64,000 nucleotides of DNA from UBA11891 sp049890035 (GTDB lineage Bacteria; Bacteroidota; Bacteroidia; Flavobacteriales; Flavobacteriaceae). The stretch is taken from positions 1 through 64,000 of the forward strand of contig JBMHCG010000059.1 in assembly GCA_049890035.1 (NCBI GenBank), given 5' to 3'. A program made the position numbers and the translations under genes. Positions 1-10,100 of this stretch are shown piece by piece; position 1 is the stretch's first letter; each line of letters starts with the position of its first letter. The notes beneath the pieces were generated by a model that was given only the letters and a program-made list of their open reading frames with translations, ran no database searches and was not told where the DNA came from.

Positions 1-428
1 ATATCATCATATCCTATTGGCCAGTTTTCCCCAAGTCCATCTCTGTCTTTGCTTTTAAAATCATTGGGCCCAAATCGAAGGGAAATGCGACCCCAATGAT
101 TGGTCCGACCCCCTAACATTCTTGACCGAAACCAATCGAACTGAGTGTCTCCTATTCGATTGTAGGGTTCGCCGTCTATTTCCCAACCTCCGTAGGCCAT
201 ATCAAATTCACCAAAATCTCTTTGTGTCCCAGCTCCTCTTCTAGGGGATTCGTAGGGCCATTTGAGTTGTGTTTGTTGTTCGGGGTTTGCCGGATCAAAA
301 AATGGGCCTGCTTCTATTACCGCAACCTTTAATCCAGCATCTGCAAGTACTTTCGTTGCCATTCCTCCTCCAGCACCCGATCCAACAACGATTACATCAT
401 AGGATTTACTTGACTCGATTATCTCCAT
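1..428 (-). CDS. GMC-family oxidoreductase, N-terminal part (runs off the window edge)
   Basis: Reading from the ATG at 428 gives about 142 residues without a stop to the window edge. Near the start is a dinucleotide-binding glycine motif (VVGSGAGGGMATK, about residues 14-26), followed by an acidic residue at the end of the second strand (VIEAGPFFD). This is the usual FAD-binding start of GMC oxidoreductases. A later stretch (GGRTNHWGR) matches the flavin-contacting loop seen in glucoside 3-dehydrogenase and gluconate dehydrogenase large subunits. No signal peptide is visible, as expected if a small Tat-exported partner carries it across the membrane. With a second GMC gene at 33293-34981 and three DUF1080 genes, a role in oxidising sugars at C3 is plausible. 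The substrate cannot be told from this fragment. Confidence 0.85.
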   Translation of the reverse strand, partial: MEIIESSKSYDVIVVGSGAGGGMATKVLADAGLKVAVIEAGPFFDPANPEQQTQLKWPYESPRRGAGTQRDFGEFDMAYGGWEIDGEPYNRIGDTQFDWFRSRMLGGRTNHWGRISLRFGPNDFKSKDRDGLGENWPIGYDD

Positions 429-607
429 TTATCTTTTTTTTCAAGTGTTGATATCAATAGCATAATCATATCAAATGTTCATGCCTTTTTATGCAATCAA
501 AAGATACATATTTTTATTAAGAAGCCATAGGGCTTTTCCACGATCACTTACACATAAAAAAAAATCTCCTAATTAAAAACTAGGGTTAAACACTATCTTT
601 CTTGCCC
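429..607. other. intergenic spacer, no feature recognised
   Basis: This 179-bp AT-rich spacer separates the GMC gene start from the sialidase stop; both genes point leftward. I see no clear hairpin terminator and no exact TAnnTTTG box. Confidence 0.5.
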
Positions 608-1747
608 TTATTGCAGTAGTTCCTGGAACGAGTACATTTCAAAAACCAATTGATTAAAATCTTTTTCATAGAAAATGCCCATGCTATCAGCATTAATTTG
701 AACCAAATCGGAATAAGCAGCCCCTCCAGAATAAATTTCTTTCTCTTTTGTCCAACTTCTGCCAGAATCCATACTGAATTTCAATGTCATCTTTTCTCTT
801 TTAGAAGTGCTATTTGGCCCGGAATAAACAAGTATATTTTTGTTCTTAAATTCAATTAACAATATACTCGATTGACAAACAGGAGTAATCAATTGTGCAT
901 CGAAAAAAAGTTCCTTCCAAGAGGTTCCTCCATCAGAGCTAAGTGCAACGAGACGTTTTTTACTTTTTCCATTTTGTTCTCTGATGTTAAGCATTAAATC
1001 TCCATTCGGTAGTTCAACACCAATGGCCTCATTGGAAGAAGGGATATTGATATCCGGACTTACAGACCACGTCTTAGCATGGTCATCAGAGTAAAACCCA
1101 TACGCTCGGTATTCATTAAATCCCTCTTGTGGATCTCCTGTAGAGTGGTTCGCGGGAATATAAATCCTGCCTTTGAATCGGCTTCTTTTGAGTTGAATGG
1201 CATGTCCAGGCGTGTTTGCATGGGTTCGCCAATCTTTAAAAGAATGAGTGTTGTTTGCATTGAAATGAACTTGATTCGAAATAATAGTTGGTGTTGTCCA
1301 GCTTTTTCCTTCGTCTGTACTGCTGATATAGGCTACTTCTCTTTTTCCTTTCCCATGGCGTATTTCGTTTTCTGATGCATTGCCCAAGTTGTAGAATAAT
1401 AAAATTCTTCCTTCGGGATATCGTGGATCGAAAAAATCAACTACCGGTGCTGGATTTCCAGCTTGTAAATTTCCATTTTCAGCAACGACTCTCGGATTTG
1501 ACCAATTTGCTCCTCCATCATAGCTAATACGCAACAAGATATCTACATCACCAAAATCATTGCAACTGGCCCTTCTTCCCTCTGCAAATGCAAGTAAATT
1601 ACCCTGTGGGGATTTGATGATAGCAGGGATGCGGTAGCATGTATAGCCTCCTGTATTATTTTCAAAAAGTGGTTGTGTGGTCGCATTCATTTTTTGGCAG
1701 CAGACCTGTAGAACGAGTACGATAAAAACCGATCCAATGTGTTTCAT
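608..1747 (-). CDS. exo-alpha-sialidase (GH33 type)
   Basis: This 379-residue protein is predicted to release terminal sialic acid from glycoconjugates. It shows the YRIP motif (38-41) holding the first arginine of the carboxylate-binding triad. Five Asp-boxes (S-x-D-x-G-x-x-W type) lie near residues 75-82, 143-150, 220-227, 270-277 and 325-332, marking the blades of a six-bladed propeller. The likely acid/base aspartate is in GDVD (66-69), the glutamate in NEAIGVE (239-245) and the nucleophilic tyrosine in AYSDL (Y345). R256 and R317 fit the other triad arginines. The N-terminus is a hydrophobic leader with two cysteines near residue 16, so it may be a lipoprotein, although the lipobox is imperfect. 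It lies divergent to the sulfatase and fucosidase genes. No sialic acid catabolic genes are in the window. Confidence 0.93.
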   Translation of the reverse strand: MKHIGSVFIVLVLQVCCQKMNATTQPLFENNTGGYTCYRIPAIIKSPQGNLLAFAEGRRASCNDFGDVDILLRISYDGGANWSNPRVVAENGNLQAGNPAPVVDFFDPRYPEGRILLFYNLGNASENEIRHGKGKREVAYISSTDEGKSWTTPTIISNQVHFNANNTHSFKDWRTHANTPGHAIQLKRSRFKGRIYIPANHSTGDPQEGFNEYRAYGFYSDDHAKTWSVSPDINIPSSNEAIGVELPNGDLMLNIREQNGKSKKRLVALSSDGGTSWKELFFDAQLITPVCQSSILLIEFKNKNILVYSGPNSTSKREKMTLKFSMDSGRSWTKEKEIYSGGAAYSDLVQINADSMGIFYEKDFNQLVFEMYSFQELLQ

Positions 1748-1748
1748 T

Positions 1749-1760
1749 CCTTGTTCAAGG
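1749..1760. promoter_or_regulatory. 12-bp perfect palindrome just upstream of the sialidase start
   Basis: The sequence CCTTGTTCAAGG is a perfect palindrome beginning one base upstream of the sialidase ATG (read on the minus strand). It could be an operator or affect ribosome access. A 12-mer palindrome can also occur by chance. The 1748-2046 divergent spacer holds no other clear signal. Confidence 0.25.
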
Positions 1761-2046
1761 TACTATTTAATACCTTTCCTAAATGCGACTTTACAATCTA
1801 ATTTCGCAATCAACCCCCGGCAATTGAATTCCCCATTAACACCCCTTATAATTTTTTTCATCTCTATCAAATGCATGTAGAAGATTTTTGATTCACATAT
1901 AACGGCTCTGTTTTAAGTACAAAACATATTTATTGATAAAGCGAAAGAAGTAATAAAATCAAATTAACACCTTGGTTTTTATTCTTTAAGGACAAATTTC
2001 ATTAATTTTTTATTTAGTAAGTTGTAAGCAAAAGGGATCAACAGTC

Positions 2047-3537
2047 ATGTTACGATTCGATTGCAGATATTTTCTTTCTATGGTTGTTACGTTTCTTGTC
2101 TTTTCTTGTCGTTTACAAGATAAAGACCAACTCCCCAATATAATTTATATTCTTGCCGATGATTTAGGTTACGGTGAGTTGGGGTGCTATGGTCAACAAA
2201 AAATAAAGACACCCAATCTCGATCGAATGGCCGAACAAGGCATGCTTTTTACACAGCATTATGCTGGTGCCCCCGTGTGTGCCCCCTCCCGATATATGCT
2301 TTTAACTGGAACACATGCAGGTCATTCCTACATTCGTGGGAATTATGAGTTGGGACAATTTTCAGATGAAAATGAAGCGGGGCAAATGCCTATTCCCCAC
2401 ACCACGCCCACTATAGCTAAAATGCTGCAAAAAGCAGGTTACCGAACGGGCATGGTTGGCAAATGGGGATTGGGTTATGTAAACACAACAGGGAGTCCGT
2501 TAGAGCAAGGATTTGATTATTATTTTGGTTACCTCGATCAAAAACAAGCACATAATTATTATCCAACCCACTTATGGGAAAACGACCAAAGGTTTCCCCT
2601 AAAGAATACCTATAGGCTGGTTCATACCCCATTAACACAGGAGCCAACATCTGAAGATTTCGAATCGTTCAAAGGAAAAGAATACGCACCGGATAAAATG
2701 GTAGAAAAAGCCATCGCTTTTATTCAAAATAGCACTTCAAAAAAGCCATACTTCTTATTTTATCCATCACCCTTACCTCATGTGTCACTCCAGGTTCCAG
2801 ATTCATTAGTTGAACCCTATAAAAAGGGTTTTGATGAGGTACCTTATTTGGGAACGAAAGGATATGCCTCACATGAGTACCCAAAATCCGCCTACGCCGC
2901 CATGATTACACATTTGGATTATGAGATTGGTAAAATATGGGAAACTGTCAAGGCGCAAGGTCAAGAGGATCAAACGCTGATTTTCTTTTCAAGTGATAAT
3001 GGCCCAACCTTTGCCGGTGGGGTAGAGGCAGAGTTTTTTAAGAGCACTGCAGGTCTACGCGGGTTAAAAATGGACTTGTATGAAGGAGGCATTCGTGTTC
3101 CTTTCATTGCCTATTGGAAAAATACAATCAATGGAGGTCAACGTTCAAATCTCATTTCAGGCCATTGGGATATTTATAATACTATAGCTGAATTAGTTGG
3201 TCAAGATAATGAAGCCATTGATAACGATGGTATTTCGCTCCTACCAACCCTGCTGGGCACATCGAACCCAGTCGACAGGGAATATATCTATTTTGAATAT
3301 CCAGAAAAACAGGGTCAAGTTGCATTAAGAATGAATGATTGGAAAGCCATTAAAGTCAATATGAAAAAAAATGCTACGGCTTCATGGGAATTGTACAACC
3401 TCAAATTAGATCCCCAGGAAAAAAACAATCTGGCCAGACAACACCCTGAAATATTGAAAAGAGCAGATTCCTTAGTCCGTGTTTCCCACCGCCACCCCCA
3501 TCTTAGAGAATGGGAGTTTATGGATCCTAAATTTTAA
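2047..3537 (+). CDS. type I (formylglycine) sulfatase, lipoprotein
   Basis: This 496-residue sulfatase hydrolyses sulfate esters, probably on a glycan. The N-terminus is a lipoprotein leader ending in FSC (C21), so it is probably anchored in a membrane. The core starts with PNIIYILADDLGYGELGCYG, where D38 and D39 are calcium ligands. C78-A-P-S-R82 matches the CxPSR formylglycine maturation motif, followed by the usual MLLTG. Downstream are GKWGLG and a late SSDNGP metal-site motif. Length is normal for the family. Its activity needs a formylglycine-generating enzyme or anaerobic sulfatase maturase, and none is in the window. The fucosidase begins three bases after its stop, so the two are almost surely cotranscribed. 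The exact sulfate position cannot be read from sequence. Confidence 0.93.
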   Translation: MLRFDCRYFLSMVVTFLVFSCRLQDKDQLPNIIYILADDLGYGELGCYGQQKIKTPNLDRMAEQGMLFTQHYAGAPVCAPSRYMLLTGTHAGHSYIRGNYELGQFSDENEAGQMPIPHTTPTIAKMLQKAGYRTGMVGKWGLGYVNTTGSPLEQGFDYYFGYLDQKQAHNYYPTHLWENDQRFPLKNTYRLVHTPLTQEPTSEDFESFKGKEYAPDKMVEKAIAFIQNSTSKKPYFLFYPSPLPHVSLQVPDSLVEPYKKGFDEVPYLGTKGYASHEYPKSAYAAMITHLDYEIGKIWETVKAQGQEDQTLIFFSSDNGPTFAGGVEAEFFKSTAGLRGLKMDLYEGGIRVPFIAYWKNTINGGQRSNLISGHWDIYNTIAELVGQDNEAIDNDGISLLPTLLGTSNPVDREYIYFEYPEKQGQVALRMNDWKAIKVNMKKNATASWELYNLKLDPQEKNNLARQHPEILKRADSLVRVSHRHPHLREWEFMDPKF

Positions 3538-3540
3538 CTT

Positions 3541-5019
3541 ATGTTGACCTACGTTCATCCATTTCAAAAGTTTATCCTGATTCTCTTAATGATATTAATG
3601 GGTTGTACACCCCCAATACAGCCGATAGAACCAGTTGGGCCCTTAGCCAACCCCAATCAGTTGGCATGGCAGAAAATGGAATACTACGCCTTTATTCATT
3701 TTAATATGAATACCTTCACGGATACAGAGTGGGGTTATGGGGATGAAAATCCAAAGCACTTTAATCCAACAGATTTGGACACTCGACAGTGGGCACGAAT
3801 AATAAAACAGGCGGGGATGAAAGGTATTATAATAACGGCGAAACACCATGATGGATTTGCACTTTGGCCCAGCAAGTTTTCAGAACATACAGTGGCAAAT
3901 TCACCCTGGAAAAAGGGGGCTGGTGATGTGATTCGAGAGCTTTCTCAAGCATGTAAAGAATATGATTTGAAGTTTGGGATTTATCTCTCACCATGGGATC
4001 GGAATCATAAAGACTTTGGCAACCCGAATTATATTTCATATTTCCGAAACCAGTTAACGGAGCTGTTAACCAATTATGGTGATGTGTTTGAAGTATGGTT
4101 TGATGGCGCCAATGGAGGTGATGGTTATTATGGAGGAGCCAATGAATACCGAAAAGTTGACAAAAAAACCTACTATGATTGGCCTAATACGATTGCACTC
4201 GTACGACAGCTACAACCCAAAGCTGTAATCTTTAGTGATGCAGGTCCCGATATCCGATGGGTTGGCAACGAGAAAGGCTATGCAAATGAAACTACATGGT
4301 CTTCGATTTACAGAGACAGCTTGTACCCTGGTATGCCTGATTTTCAAAGATTTTCAGCCGGTCAGGAAAACGGAACACATTGGGTCCCTACAGAAACTGA
4401 CGTTTCCATTCGACCCAGTTGGTATTATCATAAACAAGAAGATGCTAGTGTTAAAACCTTAGCACAGCTTGTAGATATCTATTTTAATTCAGTTGGGCTA
4501 AATAGTTCTTTACTCCTGAATATACCTGTTGATAAAAAAGGACTGATTCATGAAAATGATCATGCTCAACTCATGCAACTTGCCCATTTCATAGAAACTA
4601 CTTTTTCTACCAATTTTTTGCACAATCAAATCGTCTCGACCAGCTCCGCAGTAAATGGATATCCAGCTGATAATGTTGTAGACGGGGAGTCTACAACCTA
4701 TTGGACTTCTGAACGGAAGGATCAAAAACCTGAACTTACAGTGTTGTTGGATACAGCGGTTGAGGCAAACACATTGATGATACAAGAATATATCCCCCTG
4801 GGACAGCGTATCAAATCATTTTCGTTCCAAATTTTACATCAAGGAACTTGGGTTCCTATTCGTAGCGGAACAACGGTTGGAAACAAACGGTTGATTCGTT
4901 TTCAAACAATGTCCGTTGAGGGGGTGCGACTTACTTTTGAGCAATATAAAAAACAAGTTTTAATCCATTCTTTAGGGCTGTTCAAATCCCCAGACTTATC
5001 GCTGCTCTCAAAAAATTAA
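3541..5019 (+). CDS. alpha-L-fucosidase (GH29) with C-terminal discoidin-like domain, lipoprotein
   Basis: This 492-residue lipoprotein (LMGC, C22) is predicted to remove L-fucose. The GH29 barrel includes the KHHDGF motif (101-106), which holds the substrate-binding histidines, and WFDGA (186-190) with D188 as the likely nucleophile. The stretch GPDIRWVGNE (235-244) and the DVSIRP motif resemble the alpha-1,3/1,4-specific subgroup of GH29; that assignment is inference. Residues about 365-486 form a beta-rich F5/8 type C-like module, with SSAVNGYPADNVVDG and YWTS typical of discoidin folds. This subgroup often carries such a module. It follows the sulfatase by three bases and ends convergent with the DUF1080 gene, leaving 48 bp with no obvious terminator. 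Confidence 0.94.
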   Translation: MLTYVHPFQKFILILLMILMGCTPPIQPIEPVGPLANPNQLAWQKMEYYAFIHFNMNTFTDTEWGYGDENPKHFNPTDLDTRQWARIIKQAGMKGIIITAKHHDGFALWPSKFSEHTVANSPWKKGAGDVIRELSQACKEYDLKFGIYLSPWDRNHKDFGNPNYISYFRNQLTELLTNYGDVFEVWFDGANGGDGYYGGANEYRKVDKKTYYDWPNTIALVRQLQPKAVIFSDAGPDIRWVGNEKGYANETTWSSIYRDSLYPGMPDFQRFSAGQENGTHWVPTETDVSIRPSWYYHKQEDASVKTLAQLVDIYFNSVGLNSSLLLNIPVDKKGLIHENDHAQLMQLAHFIETTFSTNFLHNQIVSTSSAVNGYPADNVVDGESTTYWTSERKDQKPELTVLLDTAVEANTLMIQEYIPLGQRIKSFSFQILHQGTWVPIRSGTTVGNKRLIRFQTMSVEGVRLTFEQYKKQVLIHSLGLFKSPDLSLLSKN

Positions 5020-5067
5020 TGACATATTCTATATTAGTGGTTTAGAAAATAGAAAAGGAAATATCGT

Positions 5068-5697
5068 TTAATTCAATTCTTTGATTCTCAAGTTTCTCCA
5101 TCTCACCTGTTTGCCAATTTGTGACCTGTTTTCAATCCCGTGTACTTGTAAAGCTATAAATCCGGAAGACTCCATGGTGTCTACTAACTCAGCTGCCTTA
5201 ACACCATTAACCCAGGTAGTAATACTGTCTTTGATTGCACGTACTCTAAAATGATTCCAGTCATTGGGTTTAAATGCTTTTTGTGCTTCGGGCTTATTTT
5301 CAAGAGAATACAACCAACCTCTTTTGCCTTCTTCGTATATCCCTCCACTCCAGGAACGTGTACTTGGATCTAATTCAACTTGATAACCATGAACGATACC
5401 ATCCAGATAATCTTTTCGGCTGTGACTTCTGATTTGAACGCCCGAGTTGATGTCATCGTCAATAAGGACCTCATATTCCAATTCAAAGTCAGAATATTCC
5501 TTCCGAGTAGCGAGGAAAGTATTGGGAGAATTTGGTACGCAAACACCAGCGACTTGGAGTCCATCAAAAGTTATAATGGCATCCCCGCCAATTTTTATCC
5601 AATCTTTTCGAGGGTTTTCACTTGCCACAAGGGGTTCCCACTCTTGATTTTGACAGGAGATCAAAAGGAGGAGTGTTAGTAGTGCAAAATGTTTCAT
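5068..5697 (-). CDS. DUF1080 / 3-keto-disaccharide hydrolase-like lipoprotein
   Basis: This 209-residue protein has a lipoprotein leader (LLISC, C15) and a concanavalin-like jelly-roll of the DUF1080 family. Features include the NSGVQIRS strand, HGYQVELD, a GGIYEEGKRGWL loop, NDWNHFRVRA and the closing VRWRNLRIKEL. Characterised relatives cleave 3-keto-glycosides. The gene overlaps the preceding Gfo/Idh/MocA gene by 4 bp (ATG inside its stop), which indicates translational coupling. The pair therefore looks like a dehydrogenase plus its keto-glycoside-cleaving partner. The substrate is unknown; the adjacent sialidase, sulfatase and fucosidase suggest a trimmed host-type or algal glycan. Confidence 0.85.
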   Translation of the reverse strand: MKHFALLTLLLLISCQNQEWEPLVASENPRKDWIKIGGDAIITFDGLQVAGVCVPNSPNTFLATRKEYSDFELEYEVLIDDDINSGVQIRSHSRKDYLDGIVHGYQVELDPSTRSWSGGIYEEGKRGWLYSLENKPEAQKAFKPNDWNHFRVRAIKDSITTWVNGVKAAELVDTMESSGFIALQVHGIENRSQIGKQVRWRNLRIKELN

Positions 5698-7001
5698 GTT
5701 AAACTATTTAATTGTGAAATTCCATAAGGGGTACGGTACTGTTTTGATCTTTTAAGATTCGCCTCCTCATCACCTATAAAAATTTCATTTTTTGGATCCC
5801 ATTCAACAGGACGGTTTAACTCGTAGGCAATATTTGCAATGTGACAAATTGAGGCAGTTCGATGACCGATTTCGGCATCACAGATAGGCGCAGTGTTGTT
5901 TTTAATGGCATCAATCCAATTTTGTTGATGATGCGCTGATTGATACAAATGGATTTCATTGTCTCCGATTGTTGCTGTTACAAGGGCAGCAGGATCACTG
6001 TCAAGGAAATGTCGACTTACGCTAAGGGTCCCTTTTTCGCCTTTGAATCGAACGGCATTGCCACGGCAAAAATCTTCGTGAATCACTTCTATTCCATTTT
6101 CATATAGCATGGACAATCCTCTTACGGCGTTCGGTTCTCTGGGGGGGGTAAATTGAACCGGTCCTGTATGATCAAACCCAAGTGCCCACTGTACGATATC
6201 AAACATATGGGCTCCCCAATCGGCAATAATTCCCCCTCCAAATTCTTTGAACCAACGCCAGCGTGGGAAAAAATCGGCATCCACCAGTGTTGCATGATAA
6301 GGGCGCATGGGGGCAGCACCGACCCAACGATCCCAATCAATATGATTCGGTGTAGGTTGGTAAGGGAGTTTACAGGCAGAATAGGGATTTCCAACAGAGA
6401 CAGAAACGGTTTTAATTTTCCCTAAATAACCGTTTCGAACCAATTCACAGGCTTTTCTAAAGCGTTCTTCGGACCGTTGTTGACTTCCAGTCTGCAAGAT
6501 TCGATTGTACTTTTTGGTCGCATTAACCATTGCTCGACCCTCTCGTATTGTGTGTGACAATGGTTTTTCACAATAAACGTGTTTTCCGGCCGCCATTGAA
6601 TCAATCGATGCTTTGGCATGCCAATGATCCGGGGTTGCAACCACTACCGCATCAATATCTTTCCGCTCGATCATTTCGAGATAGTCAATATACTGATGCA
6701 GATCACGAGCCGTTTTGGATTGATTGTTCTTAGCGTGTTGGGAAATATAACTATTAACAAAGGCATCCATTTTTTTGGCATTGACATCGCTCGCTGCAAT
6801 CACATTTGTTTGCTCTAAGTCAATGAAGATATTGGCCAATCCCCGTGCTTGGGTACCCGCGCCTATAATTCCCAAATTGATGAAATCACTCGGTGGCGTG
6901 TAACCCCTGCCCAATACATGACGCGGTACAATATAGATTCCTCCCGTTACAAGAGCAGTAGACCTGAGAAATGCTCTTCTTGAATTTAGTTGCTTGCTCA
7001 T
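5694..7001 (-). CDS. Gfo/Idh/MocA-family oxidoreductase with Tat-type leader
   Basis: This 435-residue NAD(P)-dependent sugar oxidoreductase has a twin-arginine leader (NSRRAFLRS, 7-15) and should be exported folded with its cofactor. The Rossmann motif is GIIGAGTQARG (44-54). The conserved EKPLSH (145-150) carries the usual lysine of the active site, and GGGIIADWGAHMFDIVQW is the typical C-terminal domain motif. Exported members of this group in Bacteroidota are linked to oxidation of sugar hydroxyls, such as C3, and to cofactor-recycling glycosidases. Coupling to the DUF1080 gene favours the 3-keto route. It is divergent from SusC across a 183-bp AT-rich gap that must hold both promoters. 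Confidence 0.9.
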   Translation of the reverse strand: MSKQLNSRRAFLRSTALVTGGIYIVPRHVLGRGYTPPSDFINLGIIGAGTQARGLANIFIDLEQTNVIAASDVNAKKMDAFVNSYISQHAKNNQSKTARDLHQYIDYLEMIERKDIDAVVVATPDHWHAKASIDSMAAGKHVYCEKPLSHTIREGRAMVNATKKYNRILQTGSQQRSEERFRKACELVRNGYLGKIKTVSVSVGNPYSACKLPYQPTPNHIDWDRWVGAAPMRPYHATLVDADFFPRWRWFKEFGGGIIADWGAHMFDIVQWALGFDHTGPVQFTPPREPNAVRGLSMLYENGIEVIHEDFCRGNAVRFKGEKGTLSVSRHFLDSDPAALVTATIGDNEIHLYQSAHHQQNWIDAIKNNTAPICDAEIGHRTASICHIANIAYELNRPVEWDPKNEIFIGDEEANLKRSKQYRTPYGISQLNSLT

Positions 7002-7184
7002 CGTTAATTTGGATTGAGATTTTGGATTAATGTATTTGATAACTCCTAATGTATACCCTTAATATACATTAATTATTGAATCTTTAAAATACGGACAAAA
7101 AATTAATTATATATAAAAAAAGAGGGTTAAAATTTCAGAATAATTTAACTTTTATTAAATTTAGGTAAATAAACAAATAACAAA

Positions 7185-10100
7185 ATGAACCAATTAATCA
7201 AAAAGAATTCTTTATTGACTCTGCTTGTATTGGTGTGCAGTTTTGGCTATGCACAGCAAACAATTCAGGGGGTAGTGGAGGATGAAACGGGCATTCCATT
7301 GCCTGGAGCAACAATTGTTGTTGAAGAAACGAACGAAGGTACAACGACTGATTTTGATGGGAATTTCAGTATTTCTGCCTCGGATGGTCAAAACTTAACT
7401 ATAAGTTTTGTCGGCTACAAAACCGTAACGGTTGCTGTTGGATCAGATGCTAATTACAACATTTCCATGCAGCAGGACAGTCAACTTGAAGAAGTTGTGG
7501 TAACGGCTTTGGGAATTGAAAGAAACGCCAAAGCTGTTGGGTATTCTGTTACTCAGGTCGGCGGTGATGCCGTTAATGAGGTGAAATCAACCAATGCACT
7601 GCAAGCCCTCCAGGGGAAAATTGCTGGGGTACAGATTTCTGGTAACGCGGCCGGTGCCAAAGGTTCTACTCGGATAGTCATTCGGGGGAACAGCTCCTTA
7701 AACGGTAACAACATGCCACTTTACGTCATTGATGGAATACCCATTGACAATACCAACCTGGGTTCTGCTGGGGTATGGGGAGGTGCTGATGCCGGTGATG
7801 GTATTTCAGCCTTGAATCCCGATGAAGTGCAGTCCGTTTCGGTACTCAAAGGGGGCGCAGCAGCTGCCCTGTACGGTTCACGGGCATCTAATGGGGTGAT
7901 TTTGATCACCACCAAAAAAGGTACCGGAGTCGAAGGCATCCAAGTTGAATTAACCAGCTCACTCCAATTTGATGATATCAATAACGATCCATACGATCCA
8001 CAGACTACCTATGGACAAGGGCGTGACTTTTCGACTTCCTCTGACAATGTAGATACCTATGCGAATTGGGGCCCTGCACTCAATGGTTCTTCTGTTGAAC
8101 AGTGGGACGGCGTATCCAGACCGTACTCCTACAAAGGCAACAATCTAGAAAAATTTTATAATACCGGGGAAACCTACATCAATACAGTAGCCATTTCCTC
8201 GTCGAGCAATTCAGGTAATTTACGCATGTCTTACTCGAATTTACAAAACAAAGACATCCTTCCCAATTCGTCACTGACACGGCATTCTATTGGGATTAAT
8301 GCCGCACAAAAAATTAAAAACCTATCTTTTGATGTCAATCTAAAGCACATCACAGATGATGCTATCGGAGCACCCAGACTGTCTGATTCACCGGGTAACG
8401 CCAACTTTGGTATCCGTTTGTTTGCACCCTCAATTGACGTTAATGATATGCTAGGTGAAGGCGGTTTAGGAACAAATGCAGATGGGACAGAATTTAGAAC
8501 CAGTGACAACACGTATTCTCAAAACCCTTGGTTTGCTGCCTATCAGTATTTTGATAATTCAGTTAAAGATCGTTTTATCGGATCAGGTTCTGTAAGATAT
8601 GATATCACTGACTATCTCTACGTAAAATACCGGTATGGTATCGATCGTTATGATTATGATAGAACCAGTGGAACGCCATTCGGAACAGCCTATCAACCTC
8701 TGGGGAGCATGAACGAGCAAAAACTAACCCGTCAGCAAACCGATACGGATTTATTTATTGGAACGGATAATATCAAATTCAGTGACTTCTCCATAACAGC
8801 TTTTGCTGGGTTGAACCGAAACAATATTACTTTCGAACAAGTCTCTGCCAGTGGATCCAATTTTATTGTACCCTTTTTGTACAATGTGAAGAACACCCAA
8901 AATCAGGGGAATGGATACAGTTACAGTGAACGAGAAATTGCAGGTGTCTATGGATCTGCTGAAATAGGATTCAAAGATGCCTTATTTTTGAGTCTTACCG
9001 CAAGGAACGACTGGTTTTCTACACTTTCTTTAGCTGGGAAAGAGTCGGCCAATAATGATCTATATACATCCGCATCTTTATCTGCTGTTTTATCGGATTT
9101 ATTCGTGTTACCAGAAATCATTTCGTTTGCGAAATTGAGAGCCGGTTATTCACAAGTTGCCGGTGGTGCCGGAAATCCGTATCGATTGAACCTGACTTAC
9201 GGTATTGTTGACCAAGGACATCAAGGTGCATCACTGGGTAGAATATCCAACGGATCAATACCCAATGCCGAAATCACTCCATTTGAGAAAAATGAGACCG
9301 AATTTGGTATTGACCTTCGATTACTAGACAATAAATATTCTATTGATTTCACCTATTACGATAACGAGACGGACGGGGATATTGTTGGTGTAAGTGCTTC
9401 TGCAACGTCAGGATATAACAGTGCGCTTGCGAATTTGGGTGTTATTAGTAATAAAGGAATTGAGTTGTTATTAAATGCCAACGTCATAGATAAGAATGAT
9501 CTAAAAGTTGATTTGACGTTTAACTATGCTAACAACATTTCTGAAATAGTTTCAACCAATGATGCAGATGGAAATATTACGCTTGATGAGCCACGTTCAA
9601 GAAACTTAAATGTAACTCATATTGTAGGGGAACAATTTGGTGCCCTTTATGGGACTTCTTACAACAGAGATGCACAGGGCAGAATCATTCACGATATCGA
9701 AGAAGACGGGACGCCTATTCCACAAGTAGGTCCAAGAAAAATTCTAGGTTTTGGTGTTTCTCCTATCTCACTCGGATTTGGAGCCAATGCTAGTTATAAA
9801 GATTTTTCGCTGAGCTTTTTAATCGAAGGAAAATCGGGCGGTCAAATTTTCTCTGGAACCAATGCATTGGCAAAATATTTCGGAGCACATAAAGCCACGA
9901 TTGATGCCGATGGACGTGAAAATGGTTTCACCGTGACGGGGGTAGATGCTGATGGCAATGCATTTAACACTACTATAGCACCCGATAGAATAGAAGATTA
10001 CTGGAGAAGAACCTATCAAATTGCAGAAGAATCAGTATACGACAACGATTATTTAAGACTTCGCCAAGTTAGTTTAGGTTATAATGTGCCTAGCGAAATA

